Part shown: piece after piece, positions 24,175 to 35,524 of the stretch
Numbering within the stretch: the stretch's first letter is position 1
How the letters are laid out: each line of letters begins with the position of its first letter
Source: Selaginella tamariscina
Taxonomy: Eukaryota; Streptophyta; Lycopodiopsida; Selaginellales; Selaginellaceae
DNA length: 64,000 bases
Direction of reading: 5' to 3'
Assembly (NCBI GenBank): GCA_003024785.1
Contig: PUQB01000806.1
Span: 30,559 to 94,558, forward strand
Made by a program: the position numbers and the translations under genes
Notes under the pieces: generated by a model
What the model was told of the DNA's origin: nothing
What the model saw: the letters and a program-made list of their open reading frames with translations, nothing else
The model's database searches: none

Positions 24175-26822
24175 ATGGCAGATAAGGTTCGTGTTTCCGT
24201 GCCAGGAGGGGAACAACGACTTTCAAACCACATTCATCCAGCAAATTAGTGATTGAGTATCTCCGCGGTTTGTATGGAGCAGGAGATTTGTTTGATTGGG
24301 AAGGCGACGCGGTTATCCAGGAGGAGTTGTGCGCGGGCAACTATAGCTATACTCTTCTTTCTGACCCAGATGAATCGACAGGTGAGAAACACCCTGACAC
24401 AAAACTCTGTTATTGAATGCTAGTTTTTACAGTCACTCGGGCAATACTAAAACAGTGTGAAGATTTTGTGGGCTCGATCCGAGGTGAACTTGCTTCGATA
24501 CCGAGGGACCCTTCAGCTTATAAAAGACGCTTTCCCAATGCATTGGTGGATGTGAGTATAACATGTCATTAGCTAGCTGTGTCCTGTTTACTTAGGGTTG
24601 TGAATACGCAGGTGATGTCGAACGGCCCCCCAATACAGAGACCGGGTCTCCTTACCTGTTATGGGATGATATACCGAAAGAAATACAGTTAGAGAGTTTT
24701 TGGGTAGAATCTGCACCAGGACCCAGTCAATTGTTTGTGTTCTTAGCTCCTAGCGGAGCTGGAAAGACGAGACAATTGATTGAACTGGGTTCGGAACACA
24801 ACTGCCTTTTCTTAGTCGGTAAGAAGGCACACCAAGCAGGTTCTCAATTCCAGGGATCATTAGATATCGCAATGGTGGCACGGCGTCTCGGTCAGCTCTA
24901 CCCGGATGAAGCAGAGCCCATAGACGGTGCTGCCGTGGACTGTTGTGTCAGTGCCCTTGTTCTGGCACGTTTGTACATCCTGGACGAGCTGTTGCGATTG
25001 TATCCGGCAATGACTTGCCGCGATTGGTGCTTTTTCCAACTAGAATACACCAGTCGGGTAAAGGACGTATTCAGGATGCTGACGAGTAAATTGCTGAAGA
25101 AGTTTGTGAATAGAGAAGTCTTAGAAGTTAGCAGTATTGCATTGGCAGGTGCCATTGGTACCTTGAGAACTGCTCTAAAGACTTCTGCTGGGGCATACGA
25201 ACAATGGAATGGGGTTGTTATTCTAGATGAAGCTCAGATAGTAAACAAGCTTTTAGAAGGCCGTTTCGATGCCAAAGACCACCCTGGAAGAAAGAGATCC
25301 CTGCTGCATAGTCTTTTAGCCGCTCTAAAGGACGTGAGCCTGGCCAAATCGCTGTACATTGCTGGAACAGGTATTTATACATATCAAATTCCCATTTGCA
25401 TTCATAACCTTTGACGGATATGCAGGTGAATCTATGTTAAACATTCTGGAGCAGGCAGAGGAATCCGGGACACTGAAAGAGTTCAAAAAGAAAGAAGTTC
25501 CAAGTCTGTCCACATTCGACAAGCTGGAGGAGATGAATGTTTACGTGAGCCATTACATCGACGTGTCTCATATCAACATGCATGAAGTCTTTGAGAGGTT
25601 TCAAGGCCGACCTCGGTTCATTGTGAGTGCGCTCCAGTGCTACATGGCCCTGGAAAACCGCGCAGGCACTGAGTTTTTCATCAACTTTGCCCACGAGATT
25701 GCCACTAAAAAAGCAGAGGAACTCCAGCTTTTGCATTCGGTACGTGATGATGTGGACAAGTTTATGCACAGGTACGATGAAGGCAGGATCCTGAGGAACG
25801 TTGCGTTGACTGCCTATGAGTCTGGGGTTGCAGCTTTTGTGGAGGTTACACAACAAACAGGAAAGCTTCTTGATTGTAGTTTGGGACAATTGATTAAGTC
25901 CGATGCTATGGAGAAGGAACAAGGGTACTTCATACCAACAATGGCGTCGTTTGAATTCAGACGGGATTACGGTTATGTGATGATTAAAGAACCACTCGTC
26001 AAATATGCAATATTACATGCTATTCCGGAGGGAAACAGGATATCCGATTTACTCTCTCAACATAGAGATCCTACTGCATTCAAGCTAAAATTGAAACAGT
26101 TACATGTAGTGGTATAGCTGCCTATCTTAGGCAGCACCAAACTTACACGCTGTCCTCCTTGCCAAAGCTACGAACCACCATCAGATCACTTCCAGTTGTC
26201 TACAATGAGCCATGTCGACTCCTAGAATATACAGACAATGTACTAATCAGGACAATTACCTTCTTATGGACTGTCAGAATGGCTCAAAGACCATGAGTGT
26301 TGTACTGCTGCCACGTTTCTACATTTCGGTCCAAAGATATTTTATCGGTCCGGACAAGATGTGCCTGCTTCAAGGCACAGTAACAGGTAAGGTTTTTCCT
26401 GTTTTAATACAGGATGACAGGAGACGTAAGAATTGACGAAGCTTTTAGGAGTGTGGACGTGCGACAGTTTTATCTTTATCAACAAAAGAATCCCTCTTAG
26501 CTTCTGCAGTGAAGAAGGTACAGATTGGTGTCGAGATGGATATATTCAGGTTCTCATGACAACCATGAACCAAATATCCAAGATAAGTTGTTAGCATATA
26601 TAGACAGTGTGAGTAAAGAGGACCCGTGCCACCTCTACGGGCAGCAATAGATAAGTGGAACGTGGATATGTTTGGAAGTGAAGAATTAATGTGTTTGGTA
26701 CTGTCAAGGCAACCCAAGCTATGCAAAGGGTCATCTGTCAAGGTTCATGGAAGAATGGGTCCCCTTGTAAGTTTAAAGTCAGCTCTGGAGGTGAATATTG
26801 TAAAAGGCATGCCAAGCCATAA
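24175..26822 (+). pseudogene. Crinkler (CRN)-type P-loop NTPase, copy A, multiply frameshifted
   Basis: Exons 24175-24381, 24433-24551, 24612-25370 and 25425-26822 with GT-AG borders. The N-terminal part is a short header-like segment, which then leads to an NTPase domain with Walker A APSGAGKT, Walker B GVVILDEAQIV and a downstream LYIAGTG. This is the architecture of Crinkler effector-like proteins, in which an STAND-like/AAA-type NTPase precedes a toxin or nuclease-like tail. Copy A is open through the NTPase region but has a shift in the G run of exon 1 and at least eight one-to-few-base deletions after about 26090 relative to copy B. The C-terminal half is therefore not continuous. As CRN proteins are effector-like, the role in the plant is unknown; no function is asserted beyond NTP binding. 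Confidence 0.75.
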
Positions 26823-26968
26823 TAAGCTACTTTTCTTATAATGGAAATTTTTCTCATGTATACCTCAGGTCGTGTGTGTTGCTTGTGAGTTGTATATCAG
26901 GGAAGGATATTATTAATATTGTATTTTCGATAATATATGACGAGCCCTAATTCGATGGAGAATGGGGA

Positions 26969-29176
26969 ATGGCGATGAGGCGGGGCGCTGCCTCGTCTCT
27001 CAGAGCATTGGGACCTCTACACGCGTCTCTCGCCCTCAGAATCCCCGAGAATCCCGCTGTACAGTCTGTCGCCCCACAATCCCCAAGAATCCCGCTTCAG
27101 ATGCGCCCAAACTGGGCAATGCAGCTCGCATTTCACAGCCGATCGTGGGAAAGAAGCAGCTTATCGCCATTCTTGATGGTGAACAGGCTAACACAGGCCA
27201 TTTGCAACATGCCCTTGAAAGCATCAATGGTGTCTTCGCTATGGACGTTGTTTGCCAAGTCCTGAGGTATGTAATGTACATATATACATATGTATACATA
27301 TACACAGTAGAAATTCTCATTATATCAAGTATTTCAGTTATACACATATATAAATGGTGTAATCTTTGTCGAGATTATAATCTCCTTATGTGTGTCTAAG
27401 CTTATATCTGCTATAGTTATGCGTATTACTCCAGGAACACATGCATACACACACATACATATATAATCATTAAGCTAAGGGTAAAGGGGGGTTTAAATAC
27501 TTACTTATATACACATTATAATATTCAGTTTTAAAAGATATATTGAAGTGTTCTTAACATTGTTAGAGACGTGAAGAACGTGGATGCGGGAATTTTCTTT
27601 TCAAATGGGTCGAGCGTGAGCGTGGACTACGACACACCACTTCCACATGCAACTATGTACTTCGTTCAATCATCAAAGCAGGAAGGCTTGGTATACTTAC
27701 TTCTCATATAGACACAATTATACATCAGACTTATATATGGGAGTATCTATATCTTTCTTTTCATATATATGTTAATCCTAATATTTTAGACGAAGGATAC
27801 GATTTCTTCAGGGAGGCATTTGTGATAACAATAAACCTGGGTGCAAACCAAATAGTATGAGCTATGGCACATTGATATCAGGATTCCAGAAAGCGGGAAA
27901 CATAGAAGAATGTTAGAGCTTCTTGAAGAAATGCGGAATCGTGGTTTACAACCCAATATTATCACACACAACAATATCATAAAGGTATATAGAATATGTA
28001 TATATCATATACAGACACATACGTATGTGTGTGTGTGTGTCTCTGTATGAATCTGTGCAGTATTATATTAGCATTCATATAATATGTACCACGCTTAAAT
28101 TGTTACAGGCATATTGTCGAGCAGGTGAAGTCTCTAAAGCTCTCGAACACTTCCGAAGCATGAAATCTGCACCGTCCGAGTTCACATATTGCATTCTTAT
28201 TGATGGCTTGTGTTGCAGCCGCCAGCCGGACAAAGCCCATGAACTCCTCGACGAAATGATCCGTGTTGGCCTCCAACCTGGTGTGTGTGTGGTGTGTGTG
28301 GAGAGAGAGAGGTTCATTTATATATCTGACAGATTCGGCCATCTACAATTGCCTTATGTCCGGATACTGTAAATTGGGAAGGATTGAAGAGGCTCGAACC
28401 GTGCTCAAGACAATGCTCGACAATTGTTTGCCTCCAGATATAATCACGTACACATCTCTCATCATAGTATGCTAATATTAAAAAGCTGTGTGTGTGTGTG
28501 GGTGCGCGGCGCTTGTTCAGATTATGATATGTGGTAGTAACTGTGCTGTAATAAGGTGTTATCATTAATATTTATTATATTTATGTTTATATATGTACAT
28601 AATATATATAAAGTTTATATCAATATATATACATCTCATATCTTCATGCATTATATCATATTATGAGCTTAATGTAAGTTTGCTAACTTAATGAATTGTT
28701 ATAGGGGTGCTGCAAGACAAATAAAGTAGATGAAGCACGGGCACTTATAGAAGTTATGAAGCAGTCGGGTTTGGAACCGGATATAATAACATATAATGCG
28801 TTATTAAGCGGCCTTTGCAAACAGGGGGAGTTTACGGAAGCTTTTAAACTCCTAGAATCCATGAAAGACTCCGGCATTAAGGTAAGCTCGTTATAGTGTT
28901 GTCATACTTATAGTTTTTATACTGCTATTAATATATACAAATGTTACCTAGATTATATATTCCGTTCGTTCTTCATTTTATATACTTTTCAGCCGGACAT
29001 ATTCAGCTATAACACTCTTGTAAACGGACTATGCAACTCGGGAAGGTGATGTTCATAATTACAACACGCATACACACATGCATGTGTATAGCTGTCCCTG
29101 TGTGTGTGCGTATGCGTGTGTATGTGTGTGCATTTTGTCAACATACGTACATTTAGGAATACACGAGACAGCATGA

Positions 29177-29211
<35 letters not shown>

Positions 29212-31613
29212 CACACGTATATACGTACGCTCAAACAGCTACATACACATACACAGGTTGGAAGAGGCAAGGCGAATAGTGGAGAAGATGCCCTTGTTGT
29301 GTGAGAAGGGAATCGAACCGGATGTAGTAACATATAATGGTTTAATAGCGGGTTATTGCAAGACTAACAAAGTCAGTGAGGCCGAGAAGCTGCTTGAGGA
29401 GATGGTTTCCAGAGGTTTGAACCCCAATGTGATTACTTACAACACCCTTGTTGATGGTTTCTGCAAGGCAGGCCTTGTAAGTATGTGTTTATGTGCAATC
29501 TGTGTGTTATGGTAATTGTACACGTATCTGTAAAATGTCGCATATAGATATACGTGCTCTGTACTCTGTACTCGTCTCTCTCTCTCTAACTATGTATCTA
29601 TGTGTATATGTATATATGTATTAATTTAGTTGCTGTGTAGCTAGTGGGCACATACAGGCTAGTAAAAGAGATGCATAAATCAGGGATCTCACCAGACTTA
29701 ACAACATACAATTCACTATTAGACGGGCTATGCAAGTCAGGGAAGCTACAAGAGGCCCACGAGCTCCTTGAGGTGATGGTAGAGAAGGGATATTCCCCCG
29801 ACGTGGTGACATACTCCATCCTCGTTAACGGGCTGTGCAAGCTTGGGAAGAATGAGGATGCTCGGCTTCTTATTGATATTATGATCGAGCGTGGGTGTAA
29901 GCCTAACCTCGTCACGTTTAACACTCTTATTGATGGTTTTTGCAAAGTTGGTCAACCTGACGAAGGATCGATTATCTTAAAGCTTATGCAAGAGGTAGTT
30001 GTGTCTGTATGCATGTGTATCTCTCTGCGTGTGCGTGTGTATATGTCGTGCGGATGTGTGTGTGTGTGGATGATGAATATCTTAAAGCTTATGCATCAAC
30101 ATAATGTGCACGCGTGTGCACGTGTATTCGTGTGTGTGTGTGTGTGTGTGCATGTCTACACCTGTTCGCCTGTATGCATGTGTAAGATTAACCATGTCTG
30201 GGGATTTACTCTCTCTCTCTCTTACACACGCACGCACGCAATAAGCTGGTTTCTGCAATGTTTCATATGAATGTTTAAGATTCTAAACCTCATGCAAGAC
30301 TTAATAACATGTGTGTACATCTCTATGCCGATGCGTGCAATGTGCATACTTGTGTAAGTGAGGGAAGGTCTACTGTGTGTATTTAAACTCTGAATAAGCT
30401 AATATATCGCAAGTTACATATATGCAACCTGCATTCGTAAACGTTATAGAGATGATCACAGTAGACACACACAGACGGTAACTTTTTATATAGTTTGGTT
30501 AGATGCATGGTCATCTCATATACACACGAGAGTGGAAAACACCGCACGCACGCAAGCACGCACTATTGGCTACTTAAGTACATTAATAATTTTCAGGTGG
30601 GGTGTTCTCCTGACATAGTCACATACAGCACACTGATAGACGGGTATTGCAAAGTGGGAAGAATGCGGGATGCTTTTGGAATTCTGGGGGTATCTCCAGG
30701 TGACTCAACATACGGAACCATGGTACAGGGGTTATGTGATGCGGGAAAGGTGGATGAAGCGCGGGATTTGCTGGAGTTGATGGCAAAGAGAGGATTCCCA
30801 GCAAATATAACACACTACGAGTTTGTGATTGGTGGGCTTTGTAACGTGGAGAGAGGGGATGAAGCTTTGAAGACTCTCGAGGTCATGTGTGAACGGGGAT
30901 GCGAAGCCAATGTTTTCACATATAGCATTCTGATCAATGGCCTCTGCAAGGTATACTTGTGTGTATGTGCGTGCGTGTATGCGTGTGCTTAGCATGCGTG
31001 TGTATGTGTGTGAGTGCACCCATTTGGATGCTGTTAAGTAGATTTACGGTTACACGCACGCACGAACGCATCACACTTTGAAGTATATCTAAGTATGTAT
31101 TTGAAGATGAAAAGGGTGGAGGATGCTGTTGGAGTGCTTGAAATCATGCTGGAGAAGGGATTTGTACCAGATTTGCTACGTACACTAGTCTGATCGATGG
31201 CTTCTGTAAAGTTGGAAGAACAGCCGAGGCATATAGGTACTAAACTAAATAGTATACTGGTAAACTTCCATAATATTTATTATAATGTATTATTAATGTA
31301 AGTATTCTAATTATATTCTCGATATTATGCATATGTATTATCCATAATTTATATAATGTAATTATATTTCCATGTGATATTATGTATAGTGTGTATATTT
31401 ATGTTAAACTTAAGTATATAATTTATCAGGTTTTATGAGATGATGCGTGAAAATGGATGTGACCCAGACAAGTTAACATACACAATACTTATAAATGGAC
31501 TTTGCAAAGCTGGGAGCGTAGATAAGGCAATCGAGATTCTACAGAATATGCTAGAGAGAGGATGCAATCCTGATGCGTCCACGTATTTTACACTTATGAA
31601 GATTCTGGAATAA
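26969..31613 (+). CDS. P-class PPR protein, copy A, with small frame breaks
   Basis: Same 12-exon layout as copy B (see 38343-42929). The start MAMRRGAASSLRALGPLHAS is a basic, Ser/Leu-rich organelle-targeting leader, and the end is LMKILE. Relative to copy B it has frame-breaking differences in exon 3 (GATAACAATAA for GATAATAA near 27824, and a missing G near 27898), in exon 2 (near 27597) and in exon 11 (one base lost in VPDVATY near 31172). Copy A has two extra codons' worth of change at GLCNVERGDE where B reads GLCNGRGDE. These could be true pseudogene lesions or uncorrected sequence errors. Introns differ in microsatellite length, for example the TA tract at 29178-29202. Confidence 0.8.
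29174..29204 (+). repeat. (TA)n tract in PPR copy A intron 7
   Basis: A longer TA run than at the equivalent site of copy B (40517-40540), so it is a length-variable marker distinguishing the two units. Confidence 0.85.
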
Positions 31614-32348
31614 TGCGACCGGATATTCTGAGGTAAACTTACCATTATATCTTAATAGGTCAAAGTTTTTCTTAAACCATTTTTTCCTGAATTAAATTTA
31701 TTTATTTCCATAAAAAAGTGTAGCCTTATTTTCAATTTATTTTTCTTAACGTATTAATATTAATATACTTTGATATTAATAAGTATAACCAATCTATTTA
31801 TATTTATATATATAGATACCAGGTATGTATAGTTCACATTTTAAATATAATATGAAATTTTTTAATTTATAATCTCTATATTTTATATCCACCTCAATTT
31901 ATAACTTTAATACTTTATTCAGCTTAGAAAGACCTATAAATTTACAAATTAAATAATTAAAAATTATATTATCAAAATTATAAAGCGAAGAAGATCCAAG
32001 TTTAAATTATATTTATATATTATTATTCAAACAATATAAATTTAAAATATATTAATATATTATTATATAAAATAGTGAGTTATATATTAAAGTTTAATGT
32101 TAACATGTTTTATAAATTCCCTCTGATTTTTTATATGGATAACATTACAGAGATATAAGATTCTAAATAATTTATTTCTAATAATATATTTTAAAGTTAA
32201 GTTCCTTAAATAATAAAAACACTTAGTTTAACTAAAATAAAGTGTTTAAAACAGAAATAAAAACACTTCGATGAGAGACAAGTCACACGGTACCACCATC
32301 CTTGTCCACTTGACCATCTCCTAAGTGTATTAAAAACCGAATATACTC
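31614..32348. other. Intergenic spacer between convergent PPR and SNU13 (unit A)
   Basis: Very AT-rich and without coding features. It is nearly identical to 42930-43663 of unit B. The PPR and SNU13 genes converge here, so polyadenylation signals of both are expected, but none can be singled out. Confidence 0.6.
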
Positions 32349-33333
32349 CTAAATAAGTAGCTTCTCGATAGACGACTGCAATTTAAATGTTCAGTTAGTT
32401 GAAGTTTAACATTATGTATAATATTAAGTATATATTACTCTCTCTCTAAAACGCACGCACGCACGCAAACACACCTTAAGCTGATTGATCTGGGTGTTGA
32501 GCTGACTGGATTCGTTACTTGTTATAGATGCTGCAATCACAGCCCTTGAGACACCACACGCACGCCCCAGTGCTTGCTTTGATGGCACGAAACATATGGC
32601 ACATTCTGCATATTATGTATTACAGATTATTCAAGTTATATTTATATTAAACGCTTCCTACAAGAAAGTGTTAAATATCTACTTAATGTCTATTTATGTG
32701 ATACATATAATGATCTATGTAACGAATATGTTCAGTTCTATAAAATTGGGATATACGTATATCTATGTACATACAGATCTAACATGAGCGTGCAAAGCTA
32801 TGAATGTGTGCGAGTATACATATATATAGTCTTCAAGCATATAATATAAATTAACTACGAACTTAACTAAAAATTAAATAATCTTTTATTAAACAAACCT
32901 TGTCTTCAGCAAGGAGAGGTAAGTGCAGAAGGATCTCCAGAGGCTCCGTGTCAGCCGCCATCACAATAAACTCGGCAATCCCACGGTTGAGTGTCTTCGT
33001 TGCTACAATTAAATAAATAAAACATCAGTAAACATAACTGTTGGTATATGAAACCATTATAACTTTTTTAAAAATTAATGGTATTCTTAACAGAGGGGAA
33101 TTAACGAAGTATAAGAATTTAATATATTAAGCACCTTCATTTGCCCCCTTCTTCAATTGCTTGTAATTAGCGGCTTGCGTCACAAGTTCCATTATAGAAT
33201 TCGTAAGCTGCGCATCGGCAAGCGGGTAGGCCTTGGGATTGACTTCTGAACCCTGCATACAGACGGGATGAGAGAGAGAGAGAGAGAGAGAGGGAGGAAG
33301 AGAGAGAGGCACCGCCGCCTTTCTTCTTACCAT
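32349..33333 (-). CDS. SNU13: SNU13 / 15.5K (L7Ae family), copy A
   Basis: Same five-part gene as copy B (43664-44647). It encodes the U4 snRNA and box C/D snoRNA K-turn binding protein, starting [16 protein letters not shown] after the ATG and ending SSIEKLLI. Exon 4 differs from copy B by one missing base at CACGAAACATATG (about 32587-32595), which breaks the frame in [10 protein letters not shown]. The minus-strand exon 1 consists of the ATG only, followed at once by the donor GTAAGA. A telobox-like AAACCCTAA (33344-33352) lies just upstream, common in promoters of translation and ribosome-assembly genes. Confidence 0.85.
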
Positions 33334-33546
33334 GATTCTCTGCAAACCCTAAACCTCAACCCTAAACCGCCGCACTACACATTTTAACAAAAGAATATTC
33401 TAAAGAATATGCCATTGTATATGAGAGAATATACTGGCGCATATTCTTTGGCTTAAGCTGCATGTCTCAAACAATGTGTTTTGCACAAACGTATATATGT
33501 AACTTTGTCTTGTCAATATATACAGAGTATAATAGTATATCTTGAC

Positions 33547-34448
33547 TTAGCCAACAGGAAACTGCTTCTGTACTCGGACAGCAACTTTGGAGGGGTAAAA
33601 TGTCATGCAGATAGGCGGGTTGATCTTGGACAGTGGCAAGTATGGCCGCGGGTATCGTCCACAGCCCATCCCCGCAGATAAGTCCCGAAGCTACCGCAGG
33701 CACGTGTATGTTTGCCTGCTTCCTGTTCAGCTTTGTCCACACGTACACTATCACAGTACCCAGGAACATATCTATAGCAAAATAGGCTCCGAAGTAGAAC
33801 GGGATCGCCATCGCCATCGCACTGGTATAAACTTTGCGTACCTTCTCGGCAACAGGTCCCTCACCGAGTCCAGCAGGATACTAAAGAAGAAGCAACCGAT
33901 GGTAATCTGCATGCAGTGCGGGGAGCGCCCAAACCCCTCCACTCCGATGATCGCCATCTGCCTGTATATAACACCGTACGGTGCCTTGTACGGGCCGTCC
34001 GGATCGCCGACGGTAAACGCCTTCCAGAACATCCAGAACGTGAGAGGGGCGAACACACAGCCCAGTAGCGCCCCGATCAGCTGGCTCACGAACATCGACC
34101 TCGGCGACGCCCTTGTGAGGTACCCCGTCTTGAAGTCCTGCATCAAGTCCGCTGCAGAAGCGACTATTGTCATGATAACCCCGCACACGCCGAGCCCGGC
34201 AATCACACCGCCGTCCGATCCTCCCCATGCAGCAAACACGAACAGTCCCAGCTTGCCGTACGTGGTAACCAGGCTCCAGTCCGTCAGCCCCATGCCGTAC
34301 GAGTTGCAGAAGGCCAGGATGGGAGCTATTATGTAACATACCAGCACGTAGTACCACTTCACCTGGTGGAAGATGTGAGGGACCGTCGCAATGGCTATCG
34401 CTGCCAGTACCACGTAAAACGCAACTGCGTACCGCGTGGGAATCCCGT
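33547..34448 (-). pseudogene. YSL last-exon fragment (unit A)
   Basis: Only the long last exon of the YSL gene remains, from just after GGGATTCC ([19 protein letters not shown]) to the stop after QKQFPVG. All six upstream exons are missing because homology stops at 34448, two bases before a terminal-inverted-repeat element. There are small indels relative to unit B, for example in ALPQHCMQ (33914-33930), PVPMAMAIP (about 33822) and YAKF (33842). Without promoter or N-terminal membrane segments it cannot encode a transporter. Confidence 0.9.
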
Positions 34449-34450
34449 AA

Positions 34451-35286
34451 GGCCCACTTTCCACTAGCGGGTGGTTATTTGACCGGTGGTAAATTAAAAT
34501 AATGCCACGTCATTAATTATTACTACCACTGTGGTTTTCCATTAGAATGGTTAATTGAATTAAAAAAAAAATTAGTAGTGCATAATTTTTATTTAATCAA
34601 TTATTATAAACATATATATATTATATATACATATGTAATAAATGTGCACCTACTCAGTATTTTTAATTAAAAAAATATATTAAAACTCTAACTTTTCATT
34701 GTTATTTTTTTATATAGAATCATTAATTATAGTTTACTAATGTCTTTCTATATGTATGTGTATAACAATGTATACACACATACACACACACACACATATA
34801 TATATATATTACACAAACATGTGAGTGTGTTGAGAGAAAGAAAGATCTACAATAATTTATGTTCTTTCTGCAAAATAAATATATCAACTAATGTGTGTAT
34901 ATATATATATATATATATAATATTCTTACATGTAAATGAGTGATATTTTGTTAAATCTCATGTTTGCTTTTTATTTTAAAGTTCTAATTTATTTGTTTTT
35001 TCATTGATTTTTTTGAAAACTAAAAAAAGTAAAACCTAATTTCATTAATCTTGATACACGTGTCATTCAATTATGCCCGGTAGCCATACAACCGGGCAAA
35101 ATTGCCCGGTTATTAGGCTACCACCGAAAAAGCCATGTAGGCACCACATAGGTGCCACGTAAGTGCCATGTAGATTATAAATTATAAATAACCAGCAAGT
35201 GGAAAACCAAACCCATGGTAGAATAAATAATTTCTTTTATTTTGATTGGTTGAGGCAATTAACCACCCGCTAGTGGAAAGTGGGCC
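34451..35286. mobile_element. Non-autonomous TIR element (MITE-like), 836 bp
   Basis: Perfect 27-base terminal inverted repeats: left end 34451-34477, right end 35260-35286, each starting GGCCCACTTTCCACTAGCGG when read inward. Sub-terminal sequence is also partly inverted (TGGTTTTCCA near both ends). The interior is AT-rich, has a hairpin ACCGGGCAAAATTGCCCGGT (35091-35110) and no transposase ORF. If the end base is extended by A/T, the flanks read TA on both sides (TA target duplication, as for Tc1/mariner); a TAA/TTA reading would suit PIF/Harbinger. The superfamily is not decided. Left flank is YSL exon, right flank is unrelated DNA, so the element sits at a rearrangement junction. Confidence 0.88.
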
Positions 35287-35524
35287 TTAATCAAATAAGA
35301 TTATAAAGCGCGTTTGTGGTTTGTTTTATATGTTTTGGACGAGATGTTGTCCGTATGCCATTTCACATCTTCAAAAGTCCGTGATTATTAATATATATTA
35401 CAAAAGTTAAATAAAATAACACACACATATATATCATTGTGAGAGCTAAATAAACACCGGCAGCGAATATTCCGAAGGAGTGGATCCTAATCGAATTAGG
35501 GTTTTTTTTCTTGCTCTGTTAGCT
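35287..35524 (+). promoter_or_regulatory. Upstream region of CRN copy B
   Basis: This 240-bp stretch between the TIR element and the CRN B start codon differs from the DNA upstream of copy A, apart from a shared ATTAGGGTT-type word shortly before the ATG. Copies A and B therefore probably have different promoters. A poly-T tract (35503-35510) lies just before the ATG. Confidence 0.4.

Larger units (their letters stand above)
24175..34448. repeat. Segmental duplication unit A (CRN-PPR-SNU13-YSL 3' exon)
   Basis: Collinear and nearly identical with 35525-45763, including introns and intergenic spacers. Homology starts essentially at the CRN start codon and ends inside the last YSL exon at GGAATCCCGT. 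Differences are dominated by single-base indels and microsatellite length changes; substitutions are few. Confidence 0.95.

Noticed and set aside
24175-26822. Recent horizontal transfer or contaminating oomycete sequence for the CRN gene
   Set aside because: The gene has introns, lies inside a block with ordinary plant genes, and is duplicated together with them, so contamination is excluded; ancient transfer remains possible but is not shown by this window.
33772-34464. Functional short transporter from the 230-codon frame in unit A
   Set aside because: It is just the last exon of a seven-exon YSL gene, lacks the first half of the membrane segments and has no promoter.
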